A DNA stretch of 18,030 nt, from assembly GCA_047920935.1 (NCBI GenBank), contig JBLRXD010000060.1:1-18030 (forward strand), read 5' to 3'. Shown in pieces: positions 13,681-18,030 of the stretch; positions within the stretch are counted from its first letter, which is position 1, and each line of letters begins with the position of its first letter. Source of the DNA: UBA7803 sp047920935 (GTDB lineage Bacteria; Pseudomonadota; Gammaproteobacteria; Pseudomonadales; Azotimanducaceae). Below the pieces are notes generated by a model. It worked only from the letters and a program-made list of their open reading frames with translations. It was not told where the DNA came from and did not search any database. The position numbers and the translations under genes are program-made.

Positions 13681-14938
13681 GCCGGCCGCCGAGCAGGTAC
13701 GCGAGGAGGTGCGCGCCTGGCTCGCCGAACACTGGGACCCCGATCTGCCCCTCGCGGAATGGCGCCGGCGCCTGGTGTCTTCCGGCTGGGGCTGTCCCAC
13801 ATGGCCGGCGGCATGGTTCGGCAAAGGGTTCTCCGAGGCGCTCGGGGAAGTCGTGCAGGCGGAGTTCCGGCGGGCCGGTGCCGTGGGGGTGGCGTCGTCG
13901 GGCGTGCGCATGCTCGCGGCAGCCACGCTGCTCGAGCACGGCAGCGAGGCGCAGAAGGGTAAGCTGCTGCCGGGTATCCTCACCGGGGAAGACACCTGGT
14001 GTCAGTTGTTCAGCGAACCCGGCAGCGGCTCTGATCTGGCGGGGCTCACCACCCGCGCACGGCTCGACGGCGATACCTGGATCGTCAACGGGCAGAAGGT
14101 CTGGACGACCAGCGCGCATCACGCCCAGTACGGCATGCTGCTGGCCCGCACCGATTGGGACGTGCCGAAGCACCGTGGCTTGAGCTTCTTCGTGCTCGAG
14201 ATCGAGCAGCCGGGCGTGGAGGTACGGCCGCTGCGGCAGATGAACGGGCATGCCTCGTTCAACGAGGTGTTCATGACCGACGCCCGTGTGCCCCGGGACA
14301 TGCTGGTGGGGAAACCGGGCGGTGGCTGGCAGGTGGCGCTGACGACGCTCGCCCATGAGCGGCGGCTGGCCGACGGCATGCGCACCTGGGGCCGGGCCGA
14401 ACGGGGTGAAGGCCGGGTCTACCGGGAGCTACGGGAAGAGCAGGCCCGGGTGATGGAGCCTTACAAGTGGTACCCGCAGCGGGCCGGGCGCGTCGATCTG
14501 ATTCTGCCGGTCGCTCGGGCCAGCGGTCGCCTCGCCGACCCGGTGGTGCGCCAGGAGATCGCCCGGGCGTTGATGCTAGAGCAGGCGGCCCAGTGGACGG
14601 CGCGGCGCGCACGTGCGGCCCGCGCGCTGGGACAACCGCCGGGACCGGAGGGCTCGCTCGGCAAGCTCGCCGCCAGCGTCGTGGCCCGGGCAGCGGCCCG
14701 GGCCCATGCCGCCGCCGTAGGCCCCGATGCCCTGCTGGCCGGGGAGAATGCCCCGGCCGAGGGCATGGTGGCGGAGGTGCTGCTGTCGGTACCCGCCATC
14801 TCCATCGCCGGCGGCACGGACGAAATCCAGCGCAATATCATCGCAGAACGGGTGCTCGGACTGCCGAAGGAACCCCGAGACGACGTCGACGTGCCGTTTC
14901 GCGACGTGCGCAGGAATCCATCGAACGTCTCGAGGTGA
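13673..14938 (+). CDS. Acyl-CoA dehydrogenase, large catalytic-subunit type
   Basis: This 421-residue FAD-dependent acyl-CoA dehydrogenase is probably the active subunit of a heteromer with the preceding product. The motif FSEPGSGSDLAGL (113-125) and the substrate/FAD segment GDTWIVNGQKVWTT (133-146) are canonical. The catalytic base is most likely E229 in LAHERR, the isovaleryl-CoA dehydrogenase-type position. The C-terminal GGTDEIQRNIIAERVLGLP (380-398) binds FAD. GGGAGG stands before the ATG, inside the end of the upstream gene, giving an eight-base overlap. In the related pairs of steroid and pimelate breakdown, both subunits are needed for activity. That comparison is from family knowledge, and the substrate here is unknown. 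Confidence 0.9.
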   Translation: MNEPAAEQVREEVRAWLAEHWDPDLPLAEWRRRLVSSGWGCPTWPAAWFGKGFSEALGEVVQAEFRRAGAVGVASSGVRMLAAATLLEHGSEAQKGKLLPGILTGEDTWCQLFSEPGSGSDLAGLTTRARLDGDTWIVNGQKVWTTSAHHAQYGMLLARTDWDVPKHRGLSFFVLEIEQPGVEVRPLRQMNGHASFNEVFMTDARVPRDMLVGKPGGGWQVALTTLAHERRLADGMRTWGRAERGEGRVYRELREEQARVMEPYKWYPQRAGRVDLILPVARASGRLADPVVRQEIARALMLEQAAQWTARRARAARALGQPPGPEGSLGKLAASVVARAAARAHAAAVGPDALLAGENAPAEGMVAEVLLSVPAISIAGGTDEIQRNIIAERVLGLPKEPRDDVDVPFRDVRRNPSNVSR

Positions 14939-14972
14939 CGACCGGATGGTCCGGGTGCGAGCAGACGCTTAC

Positions 14973-14980
14973 GGAGGTGA
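14973..14980 (+). promoter_or_regulatory. Strong Shine-Dalgarno site of the interrupted gene
   Basis: GGAGGTGA is a near-perfect complement to the 16S rRNA 3' end, four bases before the ATG at 14985. It fixes the start of the interrupted gene and shows that the gene was once, or still is, strongly translated. Confidence 0.7.
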
Positions 14981-14984
14981 GAGC

Positions 14985-15592
14985 ATGAGCCAGTTGAACT
15001 ACAGCTTCGACGAATTGATGGCCGAGCACGATTACGCGACCAAGATCCGCCATTAAGACAAGACGCTGCACGGCGGCCTGCTCGTGGACGGCACCTGCAT
15101 CGCCCACCTGCACCGCGGCCTGCTGGTTGCCCACGGCCAGGACGAAGCGGGCAGCGACGATGAATACGGTCACGACGAGATGTGGTTCGCCATCCGTGAC
15201 CGGGCGCTGGAGGATCCGACAATCACCGACGACATGTTCGAAAACCTGCCTCTGGCGCCGCCGCCGGGGTATCAGGGCAAGGCCAAGGCGGCGCCAGAGG
15301 CCACCTCGGTCGGGAGTGTCACGCGCCTGTTCGAACAGATCGATCCGATGGTCGAGCTCACCTTCCTGGCGCTGGCGCGGATCCTTCACGTGGAGTATGG
15401 CGCCTATACGACCTTCAAATGGGCGCGGGAGGTGCTGGCGGACCCGGATGTCTCTGCCGCTCCGGAGTGGGCGCCAGCGATGGTCGACAACATTCAGACC
15501 GAGATGAACTGGCGGGCCACCCGCGGGGTGACGAGATTCACCGTGAGCTGGCGAAGCTGGGCCCCCTGCCGGGCCTGCCATCGGCGGCGTGA
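14985..15592 (+). pseudogene. Interrupted gene, possibly ferritin-like diiron protein
   Basis: The gene begins MSQLNYSFDELMAEHDYA and meets an in-frame TAA at 15054-15056. The same frame then continues (TLHGGLLVDGTC...) to about base 15500. From about 15505 a different frame gives plausible protein, DEIHRELAKLGPLPGLPSAA, ending at TGA 15590-15592. So one nonsense codon and one apparent one-base deletion break a product of about 200 residues. DEYGHDEMWFAIRD has an ExxH pattern. The helical stretch LTFLALARILHVEYGAYTTF carries Glu. The DEIH near the end would complete a ferritin-like diiron set. This family guess is tentative. The breaks may be real decay or sequencing or assembly error, since a contig end lies next to it. 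The AGGAG before the next LLM gene follows directly. Confidence 0.55.
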
Positions 15593-15617
15593 GCCGGCCG
15601 GGCCGAGCAATGGATAC
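15563..15617 (+). repeat. Left copy of the 55-bp repeat flanking the gap
   Basis: These 55 bases run to the edge of the N block and are identical to 15718-15772. They hold the end of the interrupted gene and the start of the spacer before the LLM gene. Identity that stops exactly at the gap indicates two contig ends sharing one k-mer overlap rather than a biological repeat. Confidence 0.95.
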
Positions 15618-15717
15618 NNNNNNNNNNNNNNNNNNNNNNNNNNNNNNNNNNNNNNNNNNNNNNNNNNNNNNNNNNNNNNNNNNNNNNNNNNNNNNNNNNN
15701 NNNNNNNNNNNNNNNNN
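15618..15717. other. Assembly gap of 100 N
   Basis: Exactly 100 undetermined bases, the customary placeholder for a gap of unknown size. Since the flanks are identical 55-mers, the true gap length may be negative (an overlap), with no sequence missing. No gene is called here. Confidence 0.98.
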
Positions 15718-15772
15718 CCCCTGCCGGGCCTGCCATCGGCGGCGTGAGCCGGCCGGGCCGAGCAATGGATAC
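15718..15772 (+). repeat. Right copy of the 55-bp repeat flanking the gap
   Basis: This copy begins at the last N and matches 15563-15617 base for base. It continues into CTATAGGAGCCATTC and the ATG of the LLM gene. Collapsing both copies leaves a normal intergenic spacer of about 40 bases after the TGA of the interrupted gene. Confidence 0.95.
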
Positions 15773-15787
15773 CTATAGGAGCCATTC

Positions 15788-16996
15788 ATGAGATTCGGAG
15801 TCTTCTACGAGTTGCAGTTGCCGAAGCCCTGGGACGATGGTGGCGAGCATCGGCTGATCCACGAGGCTCTGGAGCAGGTGCGCCTCGCCGACCGGCTGGG
15901 GATTCACCACGCGTGGGCGGTGGAGCATCACTTTTTGGAGGAGTATTCCCATTGCTCCGCGTCCGACGTGTTCCTCTCGGCGCTGGCCGCCAGCACCCGG
16001 GACATCCGCCTCGGCTTCGGCATCCGCCAGGTGATTCCCCACTACAACCATCCGGCCCGGACCGCCGAATCCGTGGCTATGCTCGACCTGATTTCGAGCG
16101 GCCGGGTGGAATTCGGCATCGGCGAGGGGGCGACGCGGCTCGAGCTGCACGGCTTCGGCATTCCGGCGAAGGAGAAGCAGGCGCTGTCGCTCGAGACCGC
16201 CGAGCAGATCGCCAACATGATGGTGATGGAGCCGTACCCCGGCTACGAGGGCAAAGGCTTCTCGATGCCCTGTCGCAACGTGATCCCGAAGCCTCTGCAG
16301 AAGCCTCATCCGCCCATGTGGCTGGCCTGCACCAACCGTAAGACCATCGAGACCGCCGCCAGGAACGGGCTCGGCGCGCTGGCGTTCACCTTCGTCGATC
16401 CGGAGGAGGCGAAAACCTGGTCGGACATCTACTACGGCATCATCCGGTCGGAGGAGTGTGTGCCGATCGGCCACCGGGTCAACGCCAACATCGCGCTCGT
16501 GGCGGGGTTTTCCCTGCACCCGGATGCCGAGGAAGCACGGCGGCGCGGTGAGGATGGCTTCGCCTTCTTCCGCTACGCCATCAACGCGCTGGTGGCCAAC
16601 GACGCCAAGCCCGGGCATTCGACGCTCTGGGAGGAATACGAGACGCTCAAGGGTCGCGACCTTCCCACCATCGCGGCACCGGGGATCGGCACGCCGGAGC
16701 AGCTCACGCGCCACATCGAGGAGTTCGAGGAGGTAGGCGTCGATCAGATCATCTTCCTCCAGCAGGGGGGCAAGAACCGCCACGAGCACATCTGCGAAAG
16801 CCTGGAGCTGTTCGGCGCCGAGGTGCTGCCCCGGTTCGAGGAAGGCCGTGCCCGCCGCGAGGCCGAGAAGGCCGAAGCGCTGGGGCCCTACGTGGAGCAG
16901 GCGCTCGAGCGCAAGCGCTGGTTGGCGCCGCTCGCGGAGGAGGACGTGCCGGTGGTGCCGGCGTCGCGGGAGCGGGAGGCCTACTACCGCAAGTAG
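15788..16996 (+). CDS. LLM-class flavin-dependent oxidoreductase
   Basis: This 402-residue luciferase-like monooxygenase probably uses reduced FMN and oxygen to oxygenate or cleave an organic substrate. The hallmark WAVEHHF is at 43-49, closest to the bacterial luciferase pattern. It is followed by ASTRDIRLGFGI (69-80), the HYNHPARTAES loop and GRVEFGIGEGAT. PHPPMWLACT (174-183) and the C-terminal IGTPEQLTRHIEEF are also typical. Residues beyond about 360 form a charged, helical tail. AGGAG lies seven bases before the ATG. It follows the interrupted gene directly once the artefactual gap is closed. It differs clearly from the LLM protein at 10331-11368, so the two are not recent duplicates. 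No reductase is encoded nearby. Confidence 0.9.
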   Translation: MRFGVFYELQLPKPWDDGGEHRLIHEALEQVRLADRLGIHHAWAVEHHFLEEYSHCSASDVFLSALAASTRDIRLGFGIRQVIPHYNHPARTAESVAMLDLISSGRVEFGIGEGATRLELHGFGIPAKEKQALSLETAEQIANMMVMEPYPGYEGKGFSMPCRNVIPKPLQKPHPPMWLACTNRKTIETAARNGLGALAFTFVDPEEAKTWSDIYYGIIRSEECVPIGHRVNANIALVAGFSLHPDAEEARRRGEDGFAFFRYAINALVANDAKPGHSTLWEEYETLKGRDLPTIAAPGIGTPEQLTRHIEEFEEVGVDQIIFLQQGGKNRHEHICESLELFGAEVLPRFEEGRARREAEKAEALGPYVEQALERKRWLAPLAEEDVPVVPASREREAYYRK

Positions 16997-17005
16997 CCGG
17001 CGTGC

Positions 17006-17024
17006 CGGGCTGCCGCCCGCTTTT
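17006..17024 (+). terminator. Intrinsic terminator candidate after the LLM gene
   Basis: A stem CGGGC-TGCC-GCCCG (17006-17019) is followed by C and TTTT, ten bases after the LLM stop. It lies between convergent genes, as expected for the end of the plus-strand block. The stem is short and the T run brief, so efficiency is uncertain. Confidence 0.45.
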
Positions 17025-17031
17025 CCTCGGT

Positions 17032-18030
17032 TCAGCTCAGCCGGTAGAACTCGACGGCGTTGGCGCAGGTGATGCGGTGCACGTCGGCCGCGGGCAGGTG
17101 GGCGAACTGCTCGCGAATGTAGCGGTCTGACTCGGGCCACACGCCGTCGCCGTGGGGATAGTCGGAGCCCCACATCAGCGTCTGCACGCCCATGTCGTCG
17201 ATGAGCTTGCTGCCGACGATGTCGAACTGGAAGGTGGCCTTGCACTGGCGCCGCCAGTAGTCGCTGGGTCTCATTTCGAGCCCGAGGTCCTGAAAGCGAT
17301 CCTCCCACTCGAAATCCATGCGCTCGAGGGCGTAGGGGATCCAGCCGCATCCGCTCTCGCCGAAGGCGACCCGTACGTTCGGATAACGCTCGAACACGTT
17401 GGCGGCCATGAGCGCCGAGAGAATGTTGATCAGGTTCATCTGAAACCCGGAAACCACGCTGAAGAACATCGCCCGCCGCCGCTCGGCGGGAATGGCGCGC
17501 ATGGCGTCCGGAGACACGTTCGGGAACGTGTGGAAGTGCAGCGGCAGGTCCACCTCGTGGACGGCCTGCCACAAGGGCTCCCAGCAGGGATGCAGCATGG
17601 GCTGCATGTCCCACGAGCAGGACAACTCGAGGCCCTTCAAACCGAGATCGGCTACCCGGTAGGCCTCTCTCACCGCTGCGTCGATGTCGCCGTACGGCAG
17701 GCAGGCCAGGCCGATGTGGCGCTCAGGATAATGGCTGCAGAACTCCACCAGCCAGTCGTTGTAGATTCGCAGCATCTCGTTGACGGCCTCGGTGTCTCCC
17801 AGCCGGCTGGCCGCGCCGAGAATGCCGTACAGCACCTCGGCCTGGACCCCGTCGAGGTCCATGTCGCGAACCCGCAGGTGGGGATCGGAGACCCGGCGGA
17901 TGTCCTGTTCGCCGTCGCGGTAGAGACCGGTTTCGGCCATCCGGTCGACACGCGCATGCTGGCCGGGCACATAGGGCGCTCCCGTAGGCCCCACCCCGTT
18001 CTTGAGCCCGAGATTGGCGCCGCTCGGCGT
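17032..18030 (-). CDS. Amidohydrolase family 2 (N terminus outside window)
   Basis: This frame is open to the right edge, so the GTG at 17994 is probably internal and the N-terminal metal motif lies beyond the window. About 333 residues are visible. They include LPLHFHTFPN (metal His), ANVFERYPNVRVAFGES, the WRRQCKATFQFD strand and GSDYPHGDGVWP with the conserved Asp. It is a paralogue of the gene at 4283-5434 and shares the ERxPxxxxxxxES and SDxPHxDxxWP patterns, but the two are clearly divergent. Amidohydrolases of this type often stand beside LLM oxidoreductases in catabolic clusters, and here the two genes are convergent. The reaction is unknown. Confidence 0.87.
   Translation of the reverse strand, partial: TPSGANLGLKNGVGPTGAPYVPGQHARVDRMAETGLYRDGEQDIRRVSDPHLRVRDMDLDGVQAEVLYGILGAASRLGDTEAVNEMLRIYNDWLVEFCSHYPERHIGLACLPYGDIDAAVREAYRVADLGLKGLELSCSWDMQPMLHPCWEPLWQAVHEVDLPLHFHTFPNVSPDAMRAIPAERRRAMFFSVVSGFQMNLINILSALMAANVFERYPNVRVAFGESGCGWIPYALERMDFEWEDRFQDLGLEMRPSDYWRRQCKATFQFDIVGSKLIDDMGVQTLMWGSDYPHGDGVWPESDRYIREQFAHLPAADVHRITCANAVEFYRLS

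Noticed and set aside
15054..15056. Programmed stop-codon read-through or recoding
   Set aside because: The codon is TAA, which is not used for selenocysteine or pyrrolysine, and no stimulatory structure was seen. Mutation or base-call error is simpler, especially with a second lesion downstream.
15084..15592. A separate gene starting at GTG 15084
   Set aside because: It is in the same frame as the short open frame starting at 14985, has no ribosome site of its own, and protein-like sequence continues between the TAA and this GTG.
15773..17614. Minus-strand open frame of 613 codons
   Set aside because: It lies opposite the LLM gene and in another frame of the amidohydrolase gene, and shows no family motifs. 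Both overlapped genes have clear active-site signatures.

Overview
The window is high-GC DNA (roughly two thirds G+C by eye), tightly packed with short intergenic gaps and stop/start overlaps. It holds thirteen complete protein genes, one interrupted gene, two genes cut by the window edges and one 100-N assembly gap. Almost every product belongs to a catabolic family: acyl-CoA dehydrogenases, enoyl-CoA hydratases, a Baeyer-Villiger monooxygenase, a cytochrome P450, amidohydrolases, a metallo-beta-lactamase-fold hydrolase, a tandem hotdog thioesterase, luciferase-like flavin oxidoreductases and an isocitrate/isopropylmalate-type dehydrogenase. This looks like an accessory degradation island of a high-GC bacterium, for example an uncultured proteobacterium or an actinobacterium. 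The sequence alone does not settle the phylum. There is no rRNA, tRNA, transposase, integrase or CRISPR array.

Layout. (1) 1-1529, plus: the C-terminal part of an AliB-like acyl-CoA dehydrogenase, then an enoyl-CoA hydratase-family gene. (2) 1565-2371, minus: a second enoyl-CoA hydratase, convergent with the first across a small hairpin. (3) 2372-2618: an intergenic region with a promoter-like -10, a 12-bp perfect palindrome and a 15-bp tandem direct repeat. It precedes the BVMO gene (2619-4238, plus). (4) 10235 down to 4283, minus: a five-gene operon-like run of tandem-hotdog thioesterase, MBL-fold hydrolase, D-aminoacylase-like amidohydrolase, P450 and amidohydrolase-2. It has an ATGA overlap and a GTGA overlap. 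(5) 10331-16996, plus: an LLM-family oxidoreductase overlapping an isocitrate/isopropylmalate-like dehydrogenase (ATGA). Next come a promoter with an operator-like inverted repeat, an overlapping pair of acyl-CoA dehydrogenases, an interrupted possible ferritin-like gene, the scaffold gap and a second LLM oxidoreductase. (6) 17032 to the right edge, minus: a second amidohydrolase-2 gene that is truncated by the window.

How the genes may fit together (inference): the BVMO and P450 would oxygenate a cyclic or ketone-bearing substrate. The amidohydrolases and MBL enzyme would hydrolyse the resulting ester, lactone or amide bonds. The dehydrogenase would oxidise a hydroxy-acid, and the dehydrogenase/hydratase sets with the thioesterase would handle CoA-bound intermediates. 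The AliB-like first gene hints at alicyclic carboxylic acids. The true substrate cannot be read from sequence, and no regulator, transporter, CoA ligase, thiolase or P450 redox partner lies in the window.

The 100-N gap is flanked on both sides by the same 55 bases. This is the signature of unmerged de Bruijn contig ends, so there may be no missing DNA. The interrupted gene just before it carries an in-frame TAA and an apparent frameshift.
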